From contig OZ237771.1 of assembly GCA_965178125.1 (NCBI GenBank), forward strand, positions 434,001 through 498,000: a stretch of DNA of 64,000 nucleotides. The letters are read 5' to 3'. Position numbers and translations under genes: made by a program. Below the pieces are notes generated by a model, which did not search any database, was not told the origin of the DNA, and worked only from the letters and a program-made list of their open reading frames with translations. Shown one piece after another: positions 23,101-36,211 of this stretch. The stretch comes from Bilabrum cf. latius. Its lineage: Eukaryota; Bigyra: Bicosoecida; Bigyra; Bicosoecida. Every line of letters begins with the position of its first letter. The first letter of the stretch is position 1.

Positions 23101-26100
23101 TCAGTTGGAGCCGCTGGTGCTGGGGCTCATGTAGTGGCACCAACTGCATCGGAGGTTGGTGGTGGAGTGCTGCAGCATTCGGCGCCCAACGGGCCGCAGG
23201 GATAGGCCTAGGCAGGGCAACCAGCTGCAACACCAGTGGAGCTGCTTGCGCCCGCCTCTTCCCCTCAGCAGCAGCAGACATCCATGCAGCAATAGCAACG
23301 CCCGCTCCGACTCGCCCCCGCCAGTGCTCGCACCCACCGCAGCAGCGCTCCCACTTCACAGAGCCTGCTGCACAACGTGCTCGTGTTCCTCGCCAACCTG
23401 GCCAACTTCAAGAGGCACCAGCAGATGCAGGCCAGGGAACAAGAGCTAGCGGCGGCCGCAGGGGCCCCCGCGCCCGTCCCCCGACCCCCATCCCCCCTCG
23501 ACGCATCGGAATACACGGCCATCGCGCAGCGCCACGCAGAGCTCGTCGGGTCCATACCTCTTGAGGAGGGGGCGGCCAGGCCGTATGGGGCGATCGCGAG
23601 TTTGTCGGAGCTGGTGACCGCCTTTGAGACGCTGGAGGAGGCCTGGAGCCGGCTGACGAGTGCCCAGGGAACACAGCAGGAGATCAACTCGATGCTGCGA
23701 GCCGCCGTGCGAGCCAGGATGGGGGGCGCTGCCATCGTGCCGGGCAACATCCCGGCTGCCGCGGCCCAGTCGCCCGAGGTGCAGGAGCTGGTGGGAAGGC
23801 AGCAAGCAATCGTGCAGCAGATTGCAGGCGCGCAGCAGCAGCTGCAAGTCGCCCTCCTGTCGGCGTATGGGATGGCCTCGAGGGCGGATGCAGTGGACGA
23901 CCTGATCCAGCTGTCGCTGCACAGCTACATCAGGAGGAACCTGCCGAAACTGGTAGAGCTCGCCAGCATGGAGCTAGAGCAAGACTAGGTCTTGAGCTAG
24001 GGACAGGGACTGGGAAATGGACAAATGGCCGGTGCTGGATCGGCTGTGCCCGCACCAGCAACAGTTCCGCCGCACCAGTTGGCAGGCACATCAGCTAGTG
24101 CGGCGACATCGGCATCAACAGTCCCAGACTCAGCGCCTGCTCCTGCACCTGCAACGGCACCTGCACCTGCACATGCATCAGCACCAGCGCCAGCACCAGC
24201 GCCAGCAGCTGAACTTGCCCATGCAGCCCCATCGGCAGCTTAGCCCCAGCCCGCTCGCTCCTCCGAATCATCGCACGGCGGGAGCGTGGCAGGCTCGGGT
24301 CATTCGTCACACGAGCCAACCCACCTCCGGTCACTTGACGCCCCGGTTGCAACCGGTGAAGACTGCGCCTTCCTTAACTCTGAATCGATGTCCGGGCCGG
24401 GGGCCAGCAGTGGTCCAGCGCCCGTGCCCGTGCCGGTTGTGCGCGCCTCTGTGGAGGGGCTTGCATCGAGTTACGGCCGCATAGTGGAAGAGGCCATGAA
24501 GAGGCAGGAGCAGAGGCTGCTGGATCCACCGAGGGCGGAGGTCCAGGGGTTCGCAGCGAAGGTTCTCTGGGGCCAGCGCGTGGTGGGTCTGCACTCCGGG
24601 GGTGCGCTGTACCGTGAGGGTCTCCTTCGGCCCCACGACGTCCTGCTGTCGCTCGTGGTAGAGGAGGAGGAGGAGCATTCGGGGGGCCGAGGGGCGCCGG
24701 GAATGGCGACTGGGAGTCGTGGACCGGAGGCGGGGTAGGGATAGGTGGAGATGGTGGACGACTCGGAATCGAATCGAGAGAGCCGCACGCGATTGCGCGT
24801 GCTGTGGGGGCACGGGCCCCAGGCTGCCGGCGTGGCACACGCGATGGGGCTCGATTCGGAGTGTGACGAGTGCCACCCGGACCCGGAGGGGCAGAACCCG
24901 GTGCTGGATCCATCTTCCCTGCGCAGTGCGATGCACCTTGCGCGTCAGCCATGTGACGATCACCCCGCTTTCTCCTCCTCCAGACCCCGGCACGCCGTCC
25001 TCCTCGTGGCCCGCCCAGTAGCACTGATGGCGATCGAGGCAGCGGTCCGGGGGATGGGGCCTAGGGAGGCGGCAGAGACGCCATGGCCCGGCCCAGTGGT
25101 GCCACTGGCGGCGTATGTGAGGCAGGGCAGGCGGAGCATTGGCGCCGCGCGGGCAGCGGAACCAATGCCCCGATGCCCGCACCCCGTGCTCGCTCTCGAG
25201 CCCACCGCAGGGGGGCGTGCGGAGAGGGAGCGCCTCGGGGCCGCACTCGTCACACCTGAGGCGGCGCTGCCCTGGGAGGTCCGTCATCGGTGGAGGCTGC
25301 AGACGCTGTGGGAAGCCCCGTATGTTCCGCTGCTCGCCGCGGTGCGCGGCGCCGTTCTCCGGCGCGAGCACATCTACGGTGGAGGGGCTGTGGCAAAGGC
25401 GCAGGGGCTTCGGGCGCTGGCCGATGCGCTGCAATGGGCTGCAGATTGGGAAGGGTCGGGCTGGGAGAGGATGTGCCTATCGAGGAGGCGGGGAACAACG
25501 GGGGGGTTGTTGGGGGGTGTGCAGCCCGTGGCAACGAGATCGCTCGAGACTAGCGCGCACTCGTCACACTCGGATGCCACCACCCAGGAGCTGGAGCCGG
25601 AGGACGAGGAGGCTCAGTCTCCGGACGCGGCCGCGAAAGTGTCCTTCCATCGGCAGCCCAGGTGGGGGGAGGGCCTAAGAGACGGGTGGCCGCTGCTGGC
25701 ACTGACCAATCCCCATGTGGAGGAGGGGGGGGAGGGGGAGGGGAATGATGGGGTCAATGGGCCCCCCGGGGATGATGGGGTCAATGGGCCCCCCAGTGCG
25801 GGGTCGAGTCGCACGGGCATCAGCAGTGCCACTGCACTCGCAGGAACAAGCCGGCCTGGAAGCAGCGGGAGCGGCAGCGGGAGCGGCAATTCCAAGTCAA
25901 GATCCAGGCAGCACCGGGCACAAGGGGGGGTGCAAACACAAGGGGGGGGGCAAACGCATGGGGGCCAGGGCACTTGGGGAACAGCTGCCGAGGATACTCC
26001 GGGCAGCATCAGGGGCATGATCCGACCACCGTCCGCCAACCCGAGCGCCCCCGGAAGTGCATTGCACGGTGCTGCGCAGCGCCCAGGCAGCGGCCCCTCC

Positions 26101-29100
26101 CCTGCTCTGGGCAGCCCGGGCAGGCCGGGATCCGCCAGCCGACGGAGCGGGGCCTTCACACCCCTGGGCCACAAGCGGCCCAGATCCGCCTCGCTGGGGA
26201 ACAAGGTCATGCTGGGGAACAAGGGTCCAGGGCACGGCGCCATCAGGGCGGGGGCTGCCCCTGTGAGCAGTGCAGGGAACGACGTGCCGGTACCCGTGAT
26301 GCTGCTGCACAATGACCCCCCCGCACCAGCGGAAACGCCTCAGGATGGCAGGAGGGAAGCGGCAGACGATTCGGGGGACGGTCTTGCTGGCATGCTTTCT
26401 GTAGAAAGAAGAAGAGGAAGTGGTGGTGGCGGTGGTAAAACTGGATGCAGGCCAGCGGTCGTGCGTGGCACTTGGCGGTCTGGGTGGGACACCCTCAGGT
26501 GCACTGCACTGCGGCACAAGGGCGCCTCATCAGAGTGTAGTAATGCTGCGGGTCATTTATAGGCACAACCTTAGAGTGGTGCTGGCACTGCTGGTGCGGG
26601 TGCTGGCACAAGCGGCCTCGCATCTTCGGCATCCAGCGGTAAAGAGCACAGTGCATCTTCGGCATCCAGCAGTGAATAGCACAGTGCGAGCATGCGACGG
26701 CAGGGTGATAGTATCCAGGACCAGGACCAGGACCAGGACCAGAGTCAACGCAAGGAGAATGAGAGGGAGCAAGCGCAATAGGAATAGGAGCACGATCAGG
26801 ATGGCAAGTCGGAGCCAAGCCGTAAGCGACGGAGGACCGAGGTGGCCCAGCAGGGTGCATCGCGTGGTCATGATGACACTGTGCCATTGATGACGATTGC
26901 GGGCGGTACTGACGTCATTTTCCCGCCTGGTGACCCGCGCGGCCCGCTCAGCGGAACGGTTGGGTTGGTCGCAAGGCTTGAAGCAGCTAGGGCAGAGGGG
27001 CTTGAGGCAGAGGGGCACCACTCGTCACACACCAGCAGCGGTAGGAGGCGAGGCAGGTCGGTTTCCTCCTCTGGGTCTGTGGACGTGCAGGGTGGAGGAG
27101 CCGAACCGGGGGCTGGAGCTGGCACAGGCAGTGGCTCCTCCTCATCCTCCTCCTCCTCCTCATCGTCATCATCATCATCATCATCATCATCTTCTTCGTC
27201 GCAAGCGGCCGCGGAAGGTGTTGTGACGAGTAAAGAGGGCAGGGGGGTGCTGCTGCCCGTGACCGGGTCCGGTGTGTCTGGGACGGTCGTGGTGGAGGGG
27301 GCACCGAGTGCCCTCTTGAGGTCAGCGGCTGCTGCGGGTGTGTCCGTGCCTGGGCGCGTTGCTGCCCGATTGCAAGGGGGTGGAGCGGGAGGGGATACAG
27401 ACAGGCATCGGTAGGGTTAGGCTCGTGGTACTTTTATTATGCCGTGTGACGAGCCTCTGGTGGATCCGCCTTTGGGTGCACTGCACGGTGGTGGTGCAGC
27501 CGGGCCCCCTCCCCTATCCGCTCTGGTATCGCTCGAGCTCGGGATGCAGCAGGCGAGTGCCAGAGAACTGAAGCTGATCAAATGGCCCGAACCAAGCCGA
27601 AGCAGCCCCACCGGCAGCACAAAGGAGAAGGCAAAGGGTCAGAAACGGAATGAGGACGATGGTGACGGCATGGATGTACCCGTTGCGGTTTCGGGTGCAG
27701 ACCGCATGGGCGGCAGGCAGGCCGTGCTCGCAGTCGGGCTGGTGCTGAGAGGGGGTAATGGGGGGGATGCAAGGGGGGGGCATGAAGGGGTGACCCCGCT
27801 GTGGGGTGCTTTGGATCTGCGGGGAGGCGAGAGCGGTGGTCAAGAATCCACGGGTGGATTGGACAGGGTTGCGAAGCGGACCGGCTGCCTGCCGCCCCAG
27901 GCGGACTGGCTTGAGCCGAGTGGGATGGTCAGGGTGCATCGCACGGTGGTGCTCCCACTGGGTGGCGTGGATAGGGATGGGCACCTGGTACGCCTGGCAC
28001 ACGTGAGGCAGCGAGGCTCTGCATTCGATCGGAGCATCCGTTGGGGCGGCCGGGTGCCGCTGGAGGCGTGGCTTCTGCCGGGGCCAACGGAACCGGCGCC
28101 GCGCATTTGGCCGCGAGGGGCTCCGCGGCTGCTCCCTGGACCATCGGCCGCCCCCGGGCTGGGCCTCGCTGGCGGTTCTGGTGTGACGAATGCGTCCGCG
28201 GGGCCCGGGCTGGGTCACCCCCAGTCGCTCGAGGAGCTGAGGGCCTCCGGGACGGGGCTGAGGGACCTGGCGTGCATCGCACTGCGGCGCGAGTGGGCGC
28301 AGGCCGCACATGAGTAGGCCACGTCAGACCCCGTGCGTCGGCTCAAGATGCTCCGGCGGGGCATCAACATGAAGCTGATCAAAGCCACGCTCCTCAGGCG
28401 CGTGCTGCGAGCATGCGGGCTTCCAGCTGACGGAGGCAAGCCGGCGGTCATCTCCAAGATCAAGGAGCTGTGCTGGGTGGGCAATCCCCTGGCCAAAGAG
28501 GCGCCCGCTGCCTGCAGGCAAGAGGCTCAGAGGATCATCGACCAGGCAGAGGCGGGACAACCCCAGGAAGTGGTCACTGCTTCGAGGATGGTGCAGGGGC
28601 ATGTGGGGGTTGGGGGCGCGTCTTTGGCCACCTCTGCGGGGGGTGCTGGCGGTGGCAGCACTGTAGGGAGTATCGGTGGAAGGGGAGGGGGGCTGGGGGG
28701 CGGCGGATCAATGCGGTCGGTTGTAGGGGTGGGGCTCTCGGGTTCAAGACCGGCAGCAGGTCGCGACCTATCCTCCCTGCTTGGGCTAAGGAACAATTCC
28801 CCAGGGAACAAGGAGACGGGGGCGTCCTACTGCGATCTGGGCGTGATTCGGAGCATGTATGGCGAGCTGTAGGTAGGGGTGGTCAAACTGGGGGAAGATG
28901 GGGGATGTGTGCCGGCCGTTCTGCTCGATGTGCCTGAGATGGCGACGAGGCAACCCGATGGCGCTGGTGTGACGAGTGGTGGGGAAGGGGAGGACACAGA
29001 AGGGGCAGGGGAGGGAAGCGCCCCTGTGCTTGCGGTTGACTCTGACGATGGCTCGAGCTTGCAGCAGGACGCGGGGAAGGACACGGGGCCGCGGGCGGGC

Positions 29101-31317
29101 AGCAGCGGTGGCGGGCAGGTAGGGATGGAGGGGGGGTCGGACATCGGGGACGAGAAAGAGGAGGATCGCAATCCACCGGTGGATTCGGACCAGGGGGCGG
29201 ATGCGCTGCTGGATGTGACGATTGAGTCGCTTGAATCCATCTGCGGGTCGGTGCATCGCATGGTGGTGCCACTAGACGGCGCTGCCGCTGCAGGAGCCAT
29301 GCGGGGGATCCGGCCAGCTGGGGGTGTGGAGGGGCTGCCGGGGATACGGGGGCTGCTGCAGGGTGGCCAAACAGGAAGACTTGGGGCTGGGGGTGTCGAT
29401 AGAAGTAAAGGCAAGGGCGGTAGCGATGGCACGCGCTCTGTGTCTGTGCATGTCCCAGGCTCCGATGGGGAGGGGCTCGGGCTCGGGCTGGATGCTGCTC
29501 AGTTCACCGTGAGTCGTCGGGTGGCGGCGGGCGATGACCTGCTGCTGTCGCTGTGGGGGCTGAGGCAGGCCCTGGATCTGGAAGGACTCAACGGACATAT
29601 GATGGAGGCCCGAGGGAGACTAGAGGATGGAGCGCCCGATGGCACTCGTCACACCAAGGTCCGCGTGACGATTCCTTCAAGGGTGGCGGGAGATGCGGCC
29701 GGGGCGCGTTGGGAGGCGGCGGGGCGAGCGCCGCCCGGTCTCAGGCTGCTGGCGCTGGGGGTGTAGCGGGGCGGGGGTGGGAGTGGGAGTGGGGGTGGGA
29801 GTGGGGGTGGGGTTGGGGGTGGGAGTGGGGGTGGGGTTGGGGGTGGGAGTGGGGGTGGGGGTGGGTCGCGGGGCAGAGGGACGATGGAGGGGGCAGCGGG
29901 GCGCGACGGGGGGATCGGGCAAAGTGCATTGCATGGCCGTACGGGGGGGCAAGCACGGAACTGGATTGGGCCGGGCCGGGCTGCAGCTGCGCAGGCCCTT
30001 TGTATGCCGCGGGATGGCGCTGGGTACGTGCTGCGGTGCATGCCCCGGCTAGCGAGGGGGGGTGTTTTAGGCTGGGCCCCCACCAGGGGGGAGGCCAGGG
30101 GAATCCTCCTAGAGGCTCTTGCGCTGCAGGCGGACGTGTGCAGGGGGCACGCGGTCATGGAACGTTCGCGAACCTTCATCGAGAGGGGGCTGCAGGGGTG
30201 GGGCCAGGGCAGCGCCGAGGCTCTGGCTTCCCTGTTTGACCCCTGCTCCCCCAGGGGAATACTCACACCCCACATGGGGGGCGCCGGAAGCAGTCCCACT
30301 CCCTTTGGTGTGACGAGGGCGTCTTCACCATGGGGAGTTCTGCCGGGTGACCCAGGCGCCGCGCATCAGCGGAACATGGTTCGGTCCGCCATGCGCGCCA
30401 TGGTGTTGGCCGTCGCAGCCTGCTCCGAGTCGGGAGGCCCCGCACCGGTTGCAACCGCTCTGGCCCAGAGCGCCGCCAGACGAATCGTGGAGCTGCATTT
30501 GATGCCTCGCGATCCGATCGGAGCACAGCGCCCCAGGGACCCCCACGGGCCGCTCGCCGAGGCTGGCGAGGCGGAGCGCGCGGCGCCTCTAGTGGCGGTT
30601 CCGCTGCTGGAGCAAATGGCTCAGGGTGCATCGCACGGTAGTGATTATAGGCAGGAAACGGGCCAGGCTGCAGGCGATGACTAGGCACGTAGTGACGAGT
30701 GCTCAGCGGCGGACGAGGAGGAGGAAGGCCTGCAGACAGGCCCCACCTCGGGGTGGATGTGTTCCCTGGTAGAACGTGTGACGAGTGCAGGCGTGGTCCG
30801 CCTGACCAGCCGGCACGCCCCCGCCGCCGAATACGTCGACTCGCCGGTGGCCTGCGTGAAGGGGGCTGCGCTGGCGGACGGCGGGGCGTGGTGGATGGAC
30901 CGGAGGGGTGTGACGAGTGTAATGCCGGGGGTCGAGGCCGCATCGTCGGCGGCGGGGGGCGACCGGGATGACGGTGGCTTCCGTGTGACGAGTGAAGGTT
31001 GCAACCGGGTGGGACTGGAGGCTGAATCCGCCGTGCTGCTGCAGCCAGCAGCGAGCGATGCGCACAACGCCGGGAGGGTGCATTGCAGTGCAGCGGGTGC
31101 CTGGGTGCCCACGAACGACTGGGTGTGGGGCGCCCAGGACGTACTGGGGTGCGTGCTGGCGGGCGAGGCCAGTCGTGTGACGAGTGTGGGCAGCCTCCGT
31201 GAGAGGCTGCTGGCGCTCGAGGAGGCTGGTGAGGGGGCTGCTGGCGCAGGTCAGGGGTCTCAGGGCGGGGATTCAAGGATACTGGAGGAGGCGATTCGTA
31301 TCATTGAGAATATGTGA
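20199..31317 (+). CDS. Giant protein of 3,672 aa, two exons, 23 in-frame TAG in one 10.6-kb exon
   Basis: Exon 1 is 20199-20642 and exon 2 is 20743-31317 (intron GTGAG...CGCAG, phase 0), ending at TGA. Exon 2 stays in one frame for 3,525 codons, broken only by 23 TAGs and by no TAA or TGA. Exon 1 has a compact helical segment (PPEYVINKPLINIDLLAKSI...). The rest alternates disordered Ser/Gly/Pro/Gln stretches (poly-Ser at about 21413-21433 and 27131-27203, a Gly-Ser run at 29765-29870) with helical islands, for example around 23375-23985, 24470-24700, 25020-25450 and 29900-30660. A segment near residue 2,680 (LIKATLLRRVLRACGLPADG) resembles a SAP-like helix-extended-helix, weakly. About a dozen copies of TGTGACGAGT and many other dispersed words lie inside. 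I cannot assign a function. A large scaffold or chromatin protein is one guess. Confidence 0.88.
30692..31185 (+). repeat. Cluster of five TGTGACGAGT-type words in 0.5 kb
   Basis: Copies at 30692 (GTGACGAGT), 30777, 30909, 30984 and 31176 lie at the 3' end of the giant gene. Four of the five read as Val-Thr-Ser. Confidence 0.9.
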
Positions 31318-31498
31318 GGTTCATTTGAATTGCGAATACTTTAGTGAGGCAAATGTGTTTGATCCACTCGGCGGACCTTGTTCCGTAAAATATTGCGCGG
31401 CGGCAGAAGCTTGACTGGCTGCTGACGTTTGCAGAGAGATACGTATTGTTTAGCCTGCAGGCGCATTAATAACCCGTAAATAGTACTGGTCTGCCACC

Positions 31499-34400
31499 AT
31501 GTATGATTATATGCTTAAAATGATGGAGGACCCTTGGCGATGGGTTGACTTCTCGCTTGAATCACCCGTAGATCCAACGTTCGCCTGGGGCCTGTACTTC
31601 CGGCTGCTTGGCGTGGTGTGCTTCGTCGCGTTCATCGCGTTTGTCCCGCAAATTCGCGGTCTCATTGGAAACAGGGGGATCTCTCCATGGTACATGATGA
31701 GGGAGCGCCTGCTGCGCGACTATGACACGTGGGTGGCTCGACTGTACTTTGCTCCTACGATCCTGTGGCTCTTCCCTGGTCCGCAATGGACCAAGACAAA
31801 GATCGCCAGGAAAAACAGCAATAGTGATAGCTACGAGATGGATTCGCAAGACGAGTCGGTGCCTGGGATCGAGGCGATTGCTCGCTCCTCCACGCCGCTG
31901 GCCGACTGGCCGCACCCCGGCGCTGCTCGCCCGCAGATGGTGCCTTCGTTTGCCAGCGACCTGCCAATCCTGATGCTCCCTGTTGTGGGATGCGCATGCG
32001 CGCTCCTCATGGTGCTCAGTTCCGGCTGGGCCGCATGGCTCGGACTTCTCGGCTGCGCGCTGCTGCTGCGTTCGATCGACGCCGCCTTCACGATGGAGTA
32101 CCCCTGGGATTCGCTGCTCCTTGAGACGACGAGCCTGTCGCTCTTCCTGCCCGCACCCGCACAAAGCCTAGGCCCCGCGCTCTGGGCGCTGGCGTCCCCC
32201 GGGACTGTCACCAGCGGGGCGGGATTGCTGGCAGGGGTGCAGGCAGCGGTGGAGTCCACCACTGCCACAGCGGCTGTGCCCGGGAGCGTGCCGGCCTGGG
32301 CCATCCGGATGCTGCTGTTTCGGGTCATGTTCGGGTTCGGAAAGGTGAGGCATATAATGGAATAGACATAGCTATGGGCAGAGACGAGTACACAGCTCTC
32401 CCTATCCCATCCCAACCGGTGATGCTTGCTCACTGGTACACTCCAAGCGATGCAATGCCCCATCCCCACCCTCCTCTCACTCGTCACACCCCGCAGCTCA
32501 AGTTCTTCGACACTAGCTCTCACGACATCACGTACATCAAGCACTTCTTCATCTCCATGCCCATGTGCTCCCCGCTGGGCTGGATCGGACACCACACGCC
32601 GGACCTTGTGCACATAGGCGGGCTGGCCTTCATGTTCCTCACAGAGATACCCCTCCCGTTCTTCGCGTTCTTCAGGGGAGGCCTACGGCTGCTCACGTGC
32701 CTGCTGCTGCTCAAGCTCCAGGTCGGGATCCAGCTCACGGGGAACTTCGGGTACTTCAACCTGCTGACCGCGGTGCTGTGTGTGCCGCTGCTTGACCTGC
32801 AAGGGGGGTTCGATTTCGTCAGGATCGGACCAGAGGTTGCAACCGGTGGTGCCAGCGAAGGTTCGTCGAGCTGGTTCGCCGTGGACCCCTCGGCGGCGTG
32901 GGTGGACGCCCTCCCCTCGATCGAGAGGCTGACGTCAGACCGGTTCGGGACTGGACCTCCCACTATTGATGCTGCTGTGGTGCTGCTGGGCACGGTGGTG
33001 GCAGCCGTGGTGGCTGTTGCCGTGCCCGCATACCTGCTGCTGGTGCACCTGCCCGCATGGCTGTTCATGTTCCCTTCCACAAGCTGGGTGACGCTGGGCT
33101 TCGCCTCCTGGCCGACGCTCGAGAAGTCGCAGCCCAAGGCGCTCACCAGACCGCTGCTGCGGCTGCTGAGGTTCATGTCGCAGTTCCGGCTTGCGCACGC
33201 GTACGGCGTGTTCCCTCCAGACAGCTTTCCCTCGGCGAGGTTCGTCGTGGTGTACGAAGGTTCGGTGGACGGGAAGGACTGGCAGAGGTACCACTGGAGG
33301 TACTTTGCAACGGACGAGCACTCCACGCCCCCGCTGGTGGCCCCCTGGCACCCCCGTCTGGACCACGCGATTTTCTACGAGGGTCACCTGGGTGCATCGG
33401 GGCACGACATGCTGGCTCCTGTGGGCAGCACCAACCCGTACCGCGTGTCTAGGTCGTGGATCTTCCGGCGGCTGCAGGCGCGGCTGCTGGAGGGCAGCTC
33501 CAACCCGTGCCACTCGGCGTTCTTCCAGGGAACAGGAGGGAACAAGGACCCGTTTCCGGACCCGAGCCGGCCTCCCAATGCGGTCCGTGCATCGCTGTAC
33601 ATGATGCGCGCCACATCGCTGACGGAAGGTCTGTGCAAGGGGCGGTGGTGGAACGAGACCCGGCTGGGGACCCACCTCGCGCCAGTGTGGAGGGACCTGC
33701 CTGACGAGCTTGCGACCAACGAGGGAGAGCGGGAGGACGAAGATCTGGCGATCGCGACTCTGCAGCCGGCGAGGACTCCAGCGAAAACCGGAACACACGT
33801 GTTTGGGTTGTCCCACGGATCGGCGCACACCCTGTGGGCTTAGGCCCTCCCCCCTCCGGAGCTGTGGCACCCCGAGATGCGGACGTGGAGGGGGGGCTTC
33901 GCAGGGGAGCAGGGGCCGCTGGATGACGCAATGGCGCCGCGCACGAGCGCCACGCTTGGTTCCGCAGAGGAGGAGCAGGCTCTGTGGGAGATGGTGCAAG
34001 CGGTCAGGGAGGCCGCATTCGAGGCGGCTGCGGAGCTGGAGGAAGACTAGTAGGAGAAGGAGCAGGAGAGTGGTGGTGACAGCGAGGAGGAGACTGATGA
34101 GGAGGAGGAGGATCAGGTCAGGAGCAAAGGGCGGAAGCGGGCTACGTCCCGAGGAAGGGGCCGCAAGCCCACTCGTCACACCAACGGCGGCATGGCCTCC
34201 CACCACCCCACGGCGTCGAGGATTCCGCAGCCCGACGCATGCCCCCCCGTGGACCATCCCCTCACCGCAGTGCAGTGCAACCGGGTGTTCACCTACCGCA
34301 CGCTGCCCCTGGTGGTCGAGAAGCTGCGATCGACCTACACTCCCGCCCAGCTGGCCCGCCTCGAGGAGCTCTTCGGCCTGTTCTCCAGCGCCATCACGGA

Positions 34401-35424
34401 GCGGCTGAACGCGGTCTACCACAGGCCGACACCCGGGTCCAAACAGGTGGGCAAAGAGGCGGCGGCTGCCACGTCATTGGTGCAGGACGCGGTCTGGAAG
34501 CTGCAGCGACAGCACACCTCGGGGAACACGCACAAACCTGCTTCCCCGGAGCACGCGGTTGCAACCGCCGAGCACTCCATGGCCGCTGCGATCCGGTTCG
34601 CGGAGAGTCGGTGGGCGGGCGATGACGACGAGGGGGCGGGCGTGGAGGAGGAGGGGGAGGGCGTGGTGGAGTGCTTCGACCTGTACCGCAGGCGGATCCG
34701 ATCCTGGATCGAGGCTCCTTTGTCCACCCCCCAGTGGGAGGACCCGACGGAGGAACAAGACGAGCTGGGCGTGCCCCTGGACGAGAGGCCGACCCCTGAC
34801 TCGGGCTCCATGCAGAGGCTTGGACGGATGGGGAACACGTGGAGGATCGCAGGGTATGCCCGGCTGGTGGTGCTCGCGGGCGGGCGCTCCATGGCGCACC
34901 ACGCTCTTGGGGGTCCCAGCGGGGTCAAGGCGATCCTGGGGAACAGAACCAAGGTCTGCTCCGATCCGTTGGCAGACCACGCGCGAGAGCTCGTTCGTGC
35001 TATGCACCCAGCGCACAGGGAGGATGACGAGGCCCGAACGCTGCTGGACGTGACCCATTCTCCGGCTGTGACATTCCTGCTGACGTCACTCCCCGACCTG
35101 CACCCGGGCCTGGTGACTCCCTCGGCCCGCGACTTCGGCTGGATGCTCTTCCACTACGAGCTGGCGGGCAAGCACGCGGCGTTCTGCGACGTGACCAAGG
35201 CGACCTCCAGGCGCAAGCGGTGGGGGACCTACCTCAACACGGGGCTTGCCAACGGCGGCCTGCATGCCCTGGTGAGGCTGGGGGGACAGCCGGGTCTCAA
35301 GCAGTGGTGCGACGCAGAGGGCGGGGCACGCGTGCGGCGGTTCTTGCGCCCGCGGTTTGACGAGGATGGGGACTGGGAGTTTCTGGGGTTCAAGGAGCCC
35401 ACGGGGGAGGCTGGGGGCAAGTGA
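31499..35424 (+). CDS. Lipase maturation factor family protein, ER multipass, 1,257 aa, two exons
   Basis: Exons are 31499-32344 and 32497-35424, ending at TGA. The N-terminal half has several membrane spans. The conserved run MLLFRVMFGFGK crosses the splice into LKFFDTSSHDITYIKHFF, which is the lipase maturation factor (LMF1/2, DUF1222) signature. The luminal part contains FVVVYEGSVDGKDW...YHWRYF and PYRVSRSWIFRRLQ, also typical. After the family core, a TAG at 33841 and a TAG-TAG pair (34048-34053) are read through in an acidic linker (ELEEDxxEKEQE). The frame continues about 450 residues into an extension with GNTWRIAGYARLVVLAGGRS and FGWMLFHYELAGKHAAF, possibly more membrane-associated structure. 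In animals LMF1 folds dimeric lipases in the ER. The C-terminal extension is unusual for the family. Confidence 0.9.
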
Positions 35425-35751
35425 AGCGAGCGAGCTGCCAGGGACTGATGGTCCACTTGCAGCCACAGCTCACATTCGTGTCTGAACGAATCCACCCGAT
35501 GGTCTCGAATCAGATCCGGATTTCATTTGATTTTTTGTCGATACGCACATCCAGGGCTACCCTGCCATCCAGGGATCCGTGGATACAATGCAACTTGCAA
35601 TGGTCCAAAATCCAGGATTGCGCAAAATACGGTGTACCGGCATCCAATGGACTCGAAATCCGGATAGTTTAACCTTGAGTACAGCGATGCGCACTAAAGC
35701 TGAACTCCGGGTTACGTAAAACTGCACACAACACACTCGAGCACTTCACAC

Positions 35752-36176
35752 TCACTGCACACCGGCCAGCCGCCTCAGCTGCTCGACAGTCACGGGCACG
35801 AGCCTCTGACCCTCACCAGCCGCTCCACCTCCGCCACCTCCCGCAGTAGCCCCAAGCACGGCCCCGCGCTCGAACGACACCAGCGCTCGCCCCACCCGGT
35901 ACACCGTCCTGCTCGATCCACCCACCGCACTCGTCACACCGGATCCCGTACCCATCCCCTCGGGCACCAGATCAAGCCCCCAGTCACTCACCAGCCGAGA
36001 CACCGCAGCGACCATGCCCCCTTCGACTGAGGCCTGCCCGCCTCGATGCTGTGACGAGTGCGCTGCGCCCTCCATGTCCGTGTCCGTCACGCCCAACCGG
36101 CCCAGCAGCCCCTGCAGTTTTCTCGGTCCTGACGGGGGCAGGGGCTGGGCCGAGACTCGCGATCCATCTGAATACA

Positions 36177-36211
<35 letters not shown>

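Noticed and set aside
30692-31185. CRISPR-like array
   Set aside because: The repeated unit is only about 10 bp, spacing is irregular and the DNA is coding; the genome is eukaryotic.
32935-34422. 495-aa minus-strand ORF
   Set aside because: Lies opposite the well supported lipase maturation factor exon; no recognisable domain.
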